Assembly: GCA_028293545.1 (NCBI GenBank)
Contig: JAQGOP010000047.1
Location: 1 to 64,000, forward strand
Source of the DNA: Verrucomicrobiota bacterium
GTDB taxonomy: Bacteria > Verrucomicrobiota > Verrucomicrobiia > Opitutales > Opitutaceae
Direction of reading: 5' to 3'
DNA length: 64,000 nucleotides
Made by a program: the position numbers and the translations under genes. Below, piece by piece: positions 16,998 through 25,166 of this stretch; the stretch's first letter is position 1; every line of letters starts with the position of its first letter. Below the pieces are notes generated by a model. It was given only the letters and a program-made list of their open reading frames with translations, searched no databases and was not told where the DNA came from.

Positions 16998-18131
16998 ATG
17001 CACCGCTTCACCTTCCATCGCCTGTGGGCCATCGTCCTGAAGGAATTCATCCAGATGAAGCGCGACCGCGTGACGTTCGGCATGATGGTGGGAATCCCAC
17101 TGATGCAGCTGATGCTGTTCGGCTTCGCGATCAACTCGGACCCGAAGCACCTGCCCACCGCGATCCGGTCGGCCGACCAGGGTCCGTTCTCGCGCGCGTT
17201 GGTCGCCGCGCTGAAGCAGAGCGATTATTTCCAACTCGTGCGCGAAACCCAGTCGGAGGCCGAAGCCGCGCGGCTCCTCGAGCTCGGTGAAGTCCAGTTC
17301 GTCATCAACATCCCCGTGGATTTTTCCCGCCAGCTGTTGCGCGGCGAGCGGCCCACGGTGCTGGTCGAAGCCGACGCCACGGATCCCGCCGCCAGCGGGC
17401 CGGCTTTGGCCGCCGCGCGGACGATCGCCGCCAGCGTGCTCGATCGCGACCTGACCGGGCCGCTCGCCCGCCTGCGCTCGAAAGCGCCGCCGCTGGATTT
17501 CCAGATCCACGCGCACTACAACCCGGAAAACATCACCCAGTTCAACGTGGTGCCGGGGTTGATGGGGGTGGTGTTGACGATGACGATGGTGGTGATCACC
17601 GCCCTCGCCATCACCCGCGAGCGCGAGCGCGGTACGATGGAAAATCTCCTCGCGACGCCGGTGCGGCCCTTCGAAGTCATGGTGGGAAAAATCCTGCCGT
17701 ACATCGCCGTCGGCTACATCCAGGTGACGCTGATCCTGATTGCCGCGCGGTACGTCTTTGGCGTGCCGATGGTCGGCAGCCTCGCCCTGATCTATGCGGT
17801 CGCGCTGCTATTCATCGCGGCCAACCTCGCCGTCGGCATCACGTTTTCCACCCTGGCGAAAAACCAACTGCAGGCTGTCCAGATGGCCTTCTTCTTTTTC
17901 CTGCCGTCCATCCTGCTCTCCGGCTTCATGTTTCCATTTCGCGGCATGCCCGAGTGGGCGCAGTGGATCGGTTCGTGCCTGCCGAACACCCATTTCCTTC
18001 GGATCGTCCGCGGAATCCTGCTGAAGGGCAGCGGGGTGGCGGAGATCACGCCTGAACTGTGGCCGCTGCTGCTTTTCCTCGCCGTCGCGATGACGATCGG
18101 CGTGAAACGTTACCGGCAGACGCTGGACTGA
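16998..18131 (+). CDS. ABC-2 type permease of the efflux operon
   Basis: 377 residues. One N-terminal helix (about 25-48), a large periplasmic domain (about 49-175) and five further helices (about 180-375), including the typical FSTLAKNQLQAVQMAFFFFL and SGFMFPFRGMP segments. This is the YbhS/YbhR ABC-2 permease form. As only one permease gene is present it would act as a homodimer with two copies of the ATPase, exporting a hydrophobic compound through the HlyD-like adaptor. It ends 7 bases from the convergent MscS gene, with no room for a separate terminator. Confidence 0.92.
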   Translation: MHRFTFHRLWAIVLKEFIQMKRDRVTFGMMVGIPLMQLMLFGFAINSDPKHLPTAIRSADQGPFSRALVAALKQSDYFQLVRETQSEAEAARLLELGEVQFVINIPVDFSRQLLRGERPTVLVEADATDPAASGPALAAARTIAASVLDRDLTGPLARLRSKAPPLDFQIHAHYNPENITQFNVVPGLMGVVLTMTMVVITALAITRERERGTMENLLATPVRPFEVMVGKILPYIAVGYIQVTLILIAARYVFGVPMVGSLALIYAVALLFIAANLAVGITFSTLAKNQLQAVQMAFFFFLPSILLSGFMFPFRGMPEWAQWIGSCLPNTHFLRIVRGILLKGSGVAEITPELWPLLLFLAVAMTIGVKRYRQTLD

Positions 18132-18138
18132 GTCGGGT

Positions 18139-19467
18139 TCAGCCCTTCTTTTCCGGTCCGGGTTTCCCGGCCGGGCGAGAGAGCACCACGGTCTGTGTCG
18201 GGAAGGCGAACCCGAGGTTGCGGGCCGCGAGCACGCGCATGAAGGCGAGGTTGAGCCGTTCCTTCAGCTTGATCGAGGCCAAGGCGTCGGAACTGACCGT
18301 CGCGTAAACCACCAGCACCTCGAGCGAGGTCGCGGTGAAAGTGTTGAAGGTCACGACGACCGAGTTGGGATCGACTTCCTTTTCCTGTGCAATCGCGGCC
18401 CGCAAATCCGCCAGCACAGCTTCGATTTCTTGCGGCGGCGTATTGTGCGGCAGCCCCAACGTCTGTTCGCTGCGCCGCTGGGTGAAGCGGGAGAGGTTGA
18501 CGATCGATTCCGCGGCGACGGTTTTATTCGGGATGATCACAAGGGATCGATCGATGAGCCGGATCTTGGTGGAGCGGAGGCCGATGTCCTCAACCGTGCC
18601 CGTGTAGGCGGCGATCTTAACGGTCTCGCCGACTTTGAAAGGCTGGTCGATCGCGACCACGATCGATCCGAAGACGTTCGCGATCGTATCCTGGGCCGCG
18701 AGGGCAAAGGCCAGTCCGCCGATGCCGAGGCCGGCCAGGAACGCCTTCACATCCGCCCCGAGGCTTTGCGCGGTAAGCAAGACGCCGAAGATGACGAAGA
18801 CGACGACCAGGGTTTTTTTGATCCACGGCATGAATGCCGCGATGCCCATCTGTTTCTGCAGCGCGACCTCGTGCGCGTGGTCGAGCAGGGCGTTGAAGGC
18901 GCGCAACAACCCCCAGAACAGGACCAGCGAGAAGGCGACCGTGGAGCCGTAGCCGAGTGCTTCGTCGGAGGTTTCGCTGAGCTTCAGCACTTTCAGCGCG
19001 GCAAAAATGCCGACCAGCATGACGAAGGTGGCAACCGGAGCCTCGAGCGCCGGGAAAAGTTTGTCGTCGAGCGTCGTCTCCGTCCGCGACGCGAAACGCT
19101 TGAGCTGCCTGAAGATGATCCCGGTGACAACCCGGCGCAGGAGCAGCGCGCCCACGATCAGCAGGAGGCTGATCACGTAATGCGTCGCGGTGTTCCCGCT
19201 GCTGCGGACATTGAAAAGGTTGAGGATTTCGTCGACAAAATGCTCGAGCAAATCCGGGGGACGCACGCGTGGCCCCGCGGCGTTGGCCGTGACGGCGGCG
19301 GCGGCGTTGGTCTTGAGCACCGCGACCTGCGCGTCGTCGGCCTGCTGCGCCGGGCTGACCGTGGTGGCGGCAGCTCCCTTGTCCGCCGGCACCGGATCGG
19401 CCGCGCGCGCGGGTGCGGAGATGACCAGGGCGAGAACCGAAAGAAAAAGGACAAATAGCCGTTTCAT
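18139..19467 (-). CDS. MscS-family mechanosensitive channel
   Basis: 442 residues. Signal peptide at the N-terminus (MKRLFVLFLSVLALVISAPA), then a short periplasmic Ala-rich stretch, four membrane helices (about 90-240) and the MscS core with the pore helix SLGADVKAFLAGLGIGGLAF and downstream beta domain (DTIANVFGSIVVAIDQPFKV). The C-terminal alpha/beta domain is complete. Relieves osmotic downshock by opening under membrane tension. The start chosen is the one giving a signal peptide; the frame opens 13 codons earlier. Confidence 0.92.
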   Translation of the reverse strand: MKRLFVLFLSVLALVISAPARAADPVPADKGAAATTVSPAQQADDAQVAVLKTNAAAAVTANAAGPRVRPPDLLEHFVDEILNLFNVRSSGNTATHYVISLLLIVGALLLRRVVTGIIFRQLKRFASRTETTLDDKLFPALEAPVATFVMLVGIFAALKVLKLSETSDEALGYGSTVAFSLVLFWGLLRAFNALLDHAHEVALQKQMGIAAFMPWIKKTLVVVFVIFGVLLTAQSLGADVKAFLAGLGIGGLAFALAAQDTIANVFGSIVVAIDQPFKVGETVKIAAYTGTVEDIGLRSTKIRLIDRSLVIIPNKTVAAESIVNLSRFTQRRSEQTLGLPHNTPPQEIEAVLADLRAAIAQEKEVDPNSVVVTFNTFTATSLEVLVVYATVSSDALASIKLKERLNLAFMRVLAARNLGFAFPTQTVVLSRPAGKPGPEKKG

Positions 19468-19635
19468 GGAGCGCCGAAACCAAACGTTCGGGGTTTTGGT
19501 TGTCAAAGCCCTCCTGTCCTTCCCCGCCGCACAAAGTCGGCCGGCCAGCGGGCGTCACTGGAAAACCGCGGGGTGTTTCCAGCCCGGGAATCCCCGCTTG
19601 CGGCGCAGCTGACGCGCTGGCCATGCTGCGCCGCG

Positions 19636-20589
19636 ATGACGATTTCGCTCGCCCTCCTGGATTCCATGCCCGCCTGGGCGTGGTTCGCGTTTTTCGCGTT
19701 CATCGTGGCAATGCTCGCCCTCGACCTCGGCGTGCTGCAGCGCAAGCCGCACGTGGTTTCTCTGAAGGAAGCCCTGGTGTGGTGCGGGGTTTGGTTCGCG
19801 CTCGCCATGGGTTTCAACGGTTTGCTGTTCCATTGGCGCGGAAGCGAGGCGGCCCAGGAATTTCTCGCGGCGTACCTCATCGAGCTCTGCCTGAGCGTCG
19901 ACAACGTCTTCGTCTTCATCCTCGTCTTCGCCTTTTTCCGGGTCCCGGCGAGCCTGCAGCATCGCGTCCTGTTCTGGGGCATCATCGGCGCCGTGGTGAT
20001 GCGCGCGGTGTTCATCCTGGTGGGCGTAGGCGTGATCGAACGCTTTCACTGGGTGCTCTATATCTTTGGCGTGTTCCTCGTTTACACCGGCGTGAGAATG
20101 GCGCTGCCGAAAAAGGACGATGAAATTCATCCCGACCAGAACATCGCCGTCCGCCTGTTCCGCCGGTTCTTCCCGGTTTCCACCCAGCGCGACGCCGGCA
20201 CCTTTTTCGTGGTGGAGGACGGGCGCCGGCTGGCGACCCCGTTGTTCATCGTCCTCCTCGTGATCGAAACCACCGACTTGGTGTTCGCGCTCGATTCGAT
20301 CCCCGCGGTCCTCGCGATCACCAAGGACGGTTTCATCGCGCTGACTTCAAATATTTTTGCGATCCTCGGCCTGCGCTCGCTCTACTTCGCGCTCAGCGGC
20401 GTGATGCAGGTCTTCCGCTTCCTGAAGTTAGGCCTCGCGGTCATCCTCGTTTTTATCGGCATCAAGATGCTGATTTCACACTGGATCGATCTCACCACCA
20501 CTCTCTCGCTCGGAGTCATCGGCGGCGTGCTGGCCATGTCCGTGGTCGCTTCGCTCGTCATCCGCGAGCCCCGGCCCGCGAAAAAATAA
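19636..20589 (+). CDS. TerC/Alx-family membrane protein
   Basis: 317 residues with about eight membrane helices. The conserved acidic membrane motifs LSVDNVFVFILVF and ETTDLVFALDSIPAVLAIT identify the TerC/Alx family, which is linked to manganese export and to metalation of exported proteins. ATG chosen at MTISLALLDSM, where the first helix begins. The 168-bp gap to the divergent MscS gene has no recognisable metal riboswitch. Confidence 0.93.
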   Translation: MTISLALLDSMPAWAWFAFFAFIVAMLALDLGVLQRKPHVVSLKEALVWCGVWFALAMGFNGLLFHWRGSEAAQEFLAAYLIELCLSVDNVFVFILVFAFFRVPASLQHRVLFWGIIGAVVMRAVFILVGVGVIERFHWVLYIFGVFLVYTGVRMALPKKDDEIHPDQNIAVRLFRRFFPVSTQRDAGTFFVVEDGRRLATPLFIVLLVIETTDLVFALDSIPAVLAITKDGFIALTSNIFAILGLRSLYFALSGVMQVFRFLKLGLAVILVFIGIKMLISHWIDLTTTLSLGVIGGVLAMSVVASLVIREPRPAKK

Positions 20590-20610
20590 ACGCCGCCCCG
20601 CGCTCGGCGG
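20581..20610 (-). terminator. Possible intrinsic terminator of the DCC gene
   Basis: On the minus strand a short GC stem (CGCCG paired with CGGCG, arms 20591-20595 and 20605-20609) is followed by a T-rich run opposite the A-rich stop region of the TerC gene. The short stem makes this a moderate call. Confidence 0.5.
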
Positions 20611-20611
20611 T

Positions 20612-21043
20612 TCAGGCAAGAAACCGCTCGGCCCACTCCGGGCGAGGCAGCGGCCGCGGTTTCCATTCGCCGAAAATGCGATACCGCCACTTCGCCACGA
20701 GGCGGTAGAGCCGATCGCGCCAGCGCGCCGGGATCGCCCCGAGCAAGGCGGCGAATTCCTCCCCTAGTGCGCCACAGGCCCGCAAGGCCGCGAGCGCGCC
20801 TTCCGTCCGGAGGAGGTACTCGTGCTTCGTCGGATGGTTCCAATCCGGCACGAAAACGAGGGAATCAAAATCCTCAGTCGGCAATCCATGCGCGCGCAGG
20901 TAGCCTTGCGCCGCGCGACCCTGCAGCGGCGCGTACTTCAGCCGTCCCCCGGCATCGAGGCGCAGCAGCAGGCGCACGACGCGGTTGCAGAGTCCGCACT
21001 CCCCATCGAACAGCAGCACCGGAGCGGCGGGAGGTGAATTCAT
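20612..21043 (-). CDS. DCC family (DUF393) thiol-disulfide oxidoreductase-like protein
   Basis: 143 residues. The N-terminal FDGECGLCN (C16 and C19) gives the DCC-family CxxC motif with the typical DGxCxxC context. The rest (LDAGGRLKYAPLQG, SLVFV, RLYRLVAKWRYRIFG) matches the family's thioredoxin-like fold. Members are small redox proteins of poorly known role. It follows the membrane protein gene upstream by 16 bases and is probably cotranscribed with it. Confidence 0.92.
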   Translation of the reverse strand: MNSPPAAPVLLFDGECGLCNRVVRLLLRLDAGGRLKYAPLQGRAAQGYLRAHGLPTEDFDSLVFVPDWNHPTKHEYLLRTEGALAALRACGALGEEFAALLGAIPARWRDRLYRLVAKWRYRIFGEWKPRPLPRPEWAERFLA

Positions 21044-21059
21044 GGCACGTCAACCTGCC

Positions 21060-21725
21060 TCAGGTTTTCTGGCTCGCAAAGACTTCCGCCAAGTCGGCGA
21101 GGTCGCACACGACGTCCGCCGCGCGCTCGATGCGCACCGCCCGACGCGGGTCGGAAAAAGAGCCATGCTCCGCATAGCGCACGACGCCGCTATCGAGTTG
21201 AAGCTCGAGGCCGCGCGCGCCCGCATCGCGAGCCAAGGCCGTGACCTTGTCCCGCAATTCCGGCACCAGCGCCGCCCGCAGGAAATCAGGCTGGTTGGTT
21301 TGGATGAACCACCGCCGATCGAACTCTGCGTCGCCGATCTCGATTTCGCGCGAACCGAACACCTCCATTACCTTCGTTCCAAAACCCTGCAGGCGTAAAT
21401 GAAACGTCAGCCCGCCCGTCGACTTCGGCGTCGCTGCAATCGCGCTCCACTGCACCCGGGATTTTCCCGAGCCGGTGGAAAACGGATAGACTTCCACGAA
21501 CTTCTCCCGAATGCGCCCGCTCGCCCGAGCCTCCCGATAAAAAATCCCAAGTGACGGGACCTGCGCCGGCACGGCGAGGGCGAGGGTGTCAGCAAGGCGC
21601 TGCAGCCCGAGGTAAGAACGCTTCGACTCCGCCGCGACGGCCCAAAGCACCAAGCCGAGGACCCCGGCGAACATCACCAGCATGAACAAGGCGGTCGTGG
21701 CGATCTGCATGGCGGCAGTGTCCAT
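21060..21725 (-). CDS. Single-pass membrane protein of unknown function
   Basis: 221 residues. One N-terminal membrane helix (about 6-30, TTALFMLVMFAGVLGLVLWA) and a soluble domain with alternating hydrophobic strands (SGKSRVQWSAIA, LTFHLRLQGFG). I do not recognise the family. The ATG used gives MDTAAMQIATT; a TTG seven codons upstream and a second ATG five codons downstream are alternatives. Leads into the DCC gene. Confidence 0.6.
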   Translation of the reverse strand: MDTAAMQIATTALFMLVMFAGVLGLVLWAVAAESKRSYLGLQRLADTLALAVPAQVPSLGIFYREARASGRIREKFVEVYPFSTGSGKSRVQWSAIAATPKSTGGLTFHLRLQGFGTKVMEVFGSREIEIGDAEFDRRWFIQTNQPDFLRAALVPELRDKVTALARDAGARGLELQLDSGVVRYAEHGSFSDPRRAVRIERAADVVCDLADLAEVFASQKT

Positions 21726-21875
21726 CGGCGGGAGCTTCGACCGCAAAAGTAAAAGGAGCGCAGGCCGCCCGCCCCTGGGCGCGAGGGGGGAACCGCCGAC
21801 CCAAGCGCGCTACTATATCTCCGCACTGCGCGGGAGTTTACCTTCCGCGCTCCCCAAAAACCAATCCACCACCCA

Positions 21876-22610
21876 ATGAAAACGAAATATCTCCGCGCCC
21901 TCGGATTGCTGCCGGCGCTCGCCCTCATGCTGGCCGTCCCAGCCCGCACTTCGGCCACCGAAGCCACCGCCAGGATGGCGTCCGACACGGCTGAACTTCG
22001 CGGCGACGCGGCGAAGGCCTCGCTCAAGGAACTCGATGCCGAACTCGATGCACTCGACGAAATGGTCGACAACGCCCCGACCCCAGAGGAAAAGGCCGCC
22101 GCCAAAGCGCGCATGGATGCGCTGAAGGAACGCCGCAGCGAGCTGCGGAAGACGTACGCCAAGGCCCGCTACGATGAACTCAAAGCCGATGTCCGCGCCG
22201 AATCCAACCGGCTCGGCGCCTGGACGAAGCGCACGTTCACGCGCGACAAGACCGAAAAGGCCAAGGACGACATGAAGGATGCCGCGGCCGACGCGAAGGA
22301 CGCAGCCAAGGACGCGAGCGCGACGGGTTACGCCTACGCGAACTCCACCGGCGCAGCCATCGACATCGCGGCCTACAAGCTGCGCCCGACGGACACCAAC
22401 AAGGAGGAGGCGAAGGCCGCGCTGAAGGCGCTCAGCCAAAGGATCGAAACCCTTGAGGACCGCGCCGAAAAAATGCCGAAAGGCCCGGATCGCGATGCGG
22501 CCAAGCGTCACGTCAAGGCGCTCGAGGACCGCAAGGACGACCTCAAGCACAACTTCAACAAGGCGCGTCTCGATGCACTGATTGACGACGTGCAGGCGTC
22601 TTGGAACTGA
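21876..22610 (+). CDS. Secreted Lys/Ala/Glu-rich helical protein
   Basis: 244 residues with a signal peptide (MKTKYLRALGLLPALALMLA) and a probable cleavage after an AxA near residue 25. The mature part is almost all charged, Ala-rich helix with heptad-like spacing, including a KDAAKDA stretch near residues 135-150 and paired segments around residues 50-90 and 185-225 that look like a repeated coiled-coil unit (DALDEM...KERRSEL and TLEDRAEK...DRKDDL). Function unknown; a periplasmic stress or envelope spacer role is conceivable, as the neighbouring genes are heat-shock proteins. Confidence 0.65.
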   Translation: MKTKYLRALGLLPALALMLAVPARTSATEATARMASDTAELRGDAAKASLKELDAELDALDEMVDNAPTPEEKAAAKARMDALKERRSELRKTYAKARYDELKADVRAESNRLGAWTKRTFTRDKTEKAKDDMKDAAADAKDAAKDASATGYAYANSTGAAIDIAAYKLRPTDTNKEEAKAALKALSQRIETLEDRAEKMPKGPDRDAAKRHVKALEDRKDDLKHNFNKARLDALIDDVQASWN

Positions 22611-22625
22611 GCGAATCCTATCAAG

Positions 22626-22668
22626 AAAAACGGCCGGACCCCGCAAGGGCGTCCGGCCGTTTGTTTGA
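22626..22668. terminator. Strong, possibly bidirectional terminator
   Basis: AAACGGCCGGAC (22628-22639) pairs perfectly with GTCCGGCCGTTT (22651-22662), a 12-bp stem. T-rich sequence follows on the plus strand and A-rich sequence precedes it, so it can end both the plus-strand helical-protein gene and the minus-strand hsp20 gene that converge here. Confidence 0.9.
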
Positions 22669-22696
22669 TGACTGATCGAACTCTCGCCAGTCGCCC

Positions 22697-23104
22697 TTAA
22701 GCGACCGCGATTTTACGGGGCTTGAGCGCTTCGTGCTTCGGCAGCGTGACATTCAGCACGCCGTCGCGCAGCTCGGCGCCGATCTTGTCGGCGTCGATCG
22801 CGTTGTCGTGCGTGAGCGTCAGCTCGTAGTTGGCGTCCGGCGTCTCACGATAAACCGAGGTCCAACCGGTGGGCTGGGCCCAGGTGCGGCGGCCCGTGAT
22901 GCGGAGTTCGTCGTTTTCGGCGGTGATTTCGAGGCCGTCTTTGGCGACGCCCGGCAGCTGGACGGTGACGCGATAAGCCTCGGCCGTCTCCAGCACGTTG
23001 TAGGCGGGCTTGACCGCGGCGGAAGTGGCGCAGGCACCACCCTCGGCGCATGTTTGGGCGGCGGGGCGATTCACAGTAGGAGTGGAATTATTAAACAATG
23101 ACAT
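22697..23104 (-). CDS. Hsp20/alpha-crystallin small heat-shock protein, copy 1
   Basis: 135 residues with an alpha-crystallin domain (about 35-130): YRVTVQLPGVAKDGLEITAE followed by DGVLNVTLPKHE. The N-terminal arm is short and carries two Cys in AQTCAEGGACAT, unusual for the family. C-terminal KPRKIAVA contains an IxV-like motif used in oligomer contacts. Prevents aggregation of unfolded proteins in the cytoplasm. Second gene of an operon with another hsp20, 42 bases downstream of it. Confidence 0.93.
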   Translation of the reverse strand: MSLFNNSTPTVNRPAAQTCAEGGACATSAAVKPAYNVLETAEAYRVTVQLPGVAKDGLEITAENDELRITGRRTWAQPTGWTSVYRETPDANYELTLTHDNAIDADKIGAELRDGVLNVTLPKHEALKPRKIAVA

Positions 23105-23146
23105 GGTAATTTTGTGTTGGTGGGAGTGAGCGATTACGCGGTGAAG

Positions 23147-23590
23147 TTACTTCACCTCCACGGTGATCTTCTTCGGCTTGGCCTCTTCGCGTTTCGGCAA
23201 CGTGACGGTCAGCACGCCGTTCTCGTACGCAGCGGTCACTTGATCACCCGAGACATCGGCGGGAATCGCTAGCGAGCGATTGAGTGAGAACGATTGCCCA
23301 GCCTGGCTTTCGGTCGCGGCGATTTTGCGCGTCGCGGTGATGCTCAGGTTGCCGTCCGTCATCTCGACTTGGATGTCGTCGCGACTGACGCCGGGGAGTT
23401 CAGCGCGAACGTAGGCGTTGCCTTCGTCTTCGTAGAGATCGACCGGGAATTGCGAAGCGCTCGACGGAGCAACCGCACTGAACAGGCGGTTAATCTCGGA
23501 CTCGAAGCCGGACCATGGCGAACGGGAGTAGTCCGCGGGAAAGCGAACCAAGCTGCGGTAGGAAGGATAATTGTAACGTACGATTCTCAT
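23147..23590 (-). CDS. Hsp20/alpha-crystallin small heat-shock protein, copy 2
   Basis: 147 residues from MRIVRYNYPSYRSL; the frame opens 12 codons earlier, but this start gives the usual N-terminal arm. Alpha-crystallin domain about 45-142 with AYVRAELPGVSRDDIQVEM and NGVLTVTLPKREEAKPKKI, ending in the ITVEV C-terminal motif. First gene of the hsp20 pair; different Hsp20 paralogues commonly form mixed oligomers. No HrcA-type CIRCE dyad was seen in the 400-bp upstream gap. Confidence 0.93.
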   Translation of the reverse strand: MRIVRYNYPSYRSLVRFPADYSRSPWSGFESEINRLFSAVAPSSASQFPVDLYEDEGNAYVRAELPGVSRDDIQVEMTDGNLSITATRKIAATESQAGQSFSLNRSLAIPADVSGDQVTAAYENGVLTVTLPKREEAKPKKITVEVK

Positions 23591-23990
23591 AATGTGTTGG
23601 TTTGAGTTGGCGGGCATGGAGCCCATTGATGGCGCTCCTATCTGCAGGTGTGGTGCCGACTGTTAATTCTTCATAAAACTCTCGGCGGAAAATACTTAGT
23701 TTTTCTGCGGGTTTACCCTACCGCGTCGCGATGTCAGAGTGCGCCGTCACACCTGCGCTAAAACGCGCTTCTCGTCGGAGGGCAGGCACCACGAAGTACA
23801 CGAAAAAGAATACCCATTGAAAATGTTCAGTGGGTAGCTGCGAGCGTAAGCCGGTGGTTCAGCGTCTTACTTTCGTGTGTTTCGTGTATTTCGTGGTGCC
23901 TCCCTCCGAATCTGAATCCTCATTTCCAATATGCCGGAAAAATTCCGTGCCGATCAGGAACATCCGTGGTTCATTGTCCGTCCTCCTCGC
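23591..23990. other. 400-bp divergent gap: hsp20 leader and inverted-repeat element
   Basis: Between the hsp20 operon (minus) and the aminotransferase (plus). The part next to hsp20 (23591-23710) is AT-richer than its surroundings and should carry the heat-shock promoter, though no consensus could be named. The middle is the inverted-repeat element at 23778-23906. The remaining 84 bases lead to the aminotransferase and are open in frame but not protein-like. Confidence 0.6.
23778..23906. repeat. Inverted-repeat element with 9-bp TTTCGTGNN units
   Basis: Left arm 23778-23808 and right arm 23871-23906 are inverted copies with few mismatches. The right arm is built of 9-bp units TTTCGTGTG, TTTCGTGTA and TTTCGTGGT. 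Inside, TACCCATTGA (23811-23820) and TCAGTGGGTA nearly pair, so the centre forms its own hairpin. Confidence 0.88.
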
Positions 23991-25145
23991 ATGAGCTTCG
24001 ATTTCGACCACCCACCCGCACGCCTCGGCACTGACTCCCAAAAATGGCAGAAATACGCCGGGAAGGATATCCTGCCGATGTGGGTGGCGGACATGGATTT
24101 CAAATCGCCGCCGGCCATCACCGAAGCACTGGTGACGCGCGTCGCCCACGGCATCTACGGTTATGCGCGCCCGGTACAGTCCACCACCGACGCGATCGTC
24201 GCGGCGATGGCTTCGCGGTATGGCTGGAAAATCGAGCCCACGTGGATCGTCTGGCTCCCGGGATTGGTCGTCGGCTTGAACGTCACGGCGCAGGCCTTCG
24301 CCGAGCCCGGGGATGAAGTGCTGACGCTGTCGCCGGTTTACCCGCCGTTCATGACTGCGCCCAAAAACAGCTCGCGCGTATCGCGGCAGGTCCCGTTCGA
24401 GCTCGTCGACGGCACGTGGCGGATCAACTGGGAGGCCCTGGAACGCGCCGTCACGCCGCGCACAAAACTTTTTTACCTCTGCAATCCGCACAACCCGCTG
24501 GCGCGCGTCTGGCGCCGCAATGAGCTCGAGCAGCTCGGCGCCTTCTGCCTGCGGCACAAGCTCGTGCTCTGCTCCGACGAGATCCATTGCGACCTCATCC
24601 TCAATCCCGAGCTCAAGCACATCCCGACAGCGCTGCTCTCGCCGGAAATTTCGTCGCGGACCATCACGCTCATGGCGCCGAGCAAGACCTACAATATTCC
24701 CGGCCTCGGCACGTCGTTCGCCCTCATCTCGGATGCGATGCGCCGCACGCAGTTCGTGCGTGCGACCGCGGGAATCGTCGCGGAAGTGAACGTGCTCGGG
24801 TTCACCGCCTGCGAAGCCGCATATCGCGACAGCGAACCGTGGCGCCTTGCGCTGCTCGATTACCTGCGCGGCAATCGCGACCACCTGCTCGATTTCGTCG
24901 CGCGCGAGCTTCCGGGCGTGAAAGTCGAAGCCCCCATCGAGGCCACCTACCTGGCCTGGCTCAACGTGGCGGCGCTCAATCTACCCGACCCGATCGCGCA
25001 TTTTGAAAAACACGGCGTGGGCTTGAGCGACGGTGTTTTTTTCGGCGCGCAAAAGGGCCAGTACGTGCGGATCAATTTCGGCTGCACCCGCGCGACCTTG
25101 GTCGAAGGCCTCCAGCGCATGAAGCGGGCAGTCAAAGCGACCTGA
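23991..25145 (+). CDS. PatB-like aminotransferase / cystathionine beta-lyase
   Basis: 384 residues, class I/II PLP-dependent enzyme. The start used gives MSFDFDHPPARLGTDSQKWQ and leads into the MalY/PatB hallmark LPMWVADMDFKSPPAI. PLP contacts D196 (CSDEIHCDL) and the Schiff-base lysine K232 (APSKTYNIPGLG) are in place. Known members cleave C-S bonds of cystathionine or cysteine conjugates, or act as aminotransferases. Followed by the Dus gene with 21 bases between stop and start, so probably one transcript. Confidence 0.93.
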   Translation: MSFDFDHPPARLGTDSQKWQKYAGKDILPMWVADMDFKSPPAITEALVTRVAHGIYGYARPVQSTTDAIVAAMASRYGWKIEPTWIVWLPGLVVGLNVTAQAFAEPGDEVLTLSPVYPPFMTAPKNSSRVSRQVPFELVDGTWRINWEALERAVTPRTKLFYLCNPHNPLARVWRRNELEQLGAFCLRHKLVLCSDEIHCDLILNPELKHIPTALLSPEISSRTITLMAPSKTYNIPGLGTSFALISDAMRRTQFVRATAGIVAEVNVLGFTACEAAYRDSEPWRLALLDYLRGNRDHLLDFVARELPGVKVEAPIEATYLAWLNVAALNLPDPIAHFEKHGVGLSDGVFFGAQKGQYVRINFGCTRATLVEGLQRMKRAVKAT

Positions 25146-25166
25146 GTGGACGGCGCCTCGGTTCCC

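Noticed and set aside
19468..19635. Manganese riboswitch (yybP-ykoY type) before the TerC gene
   Set aside because: TerC genes often have it, but I could not find its conserved loop motifs in this gap.
23591..23780. CIRCE (HrcA) element upstream of hsp20
   Set aside because: The nine-base TTAGCACTC half-sites are absent on both strands.
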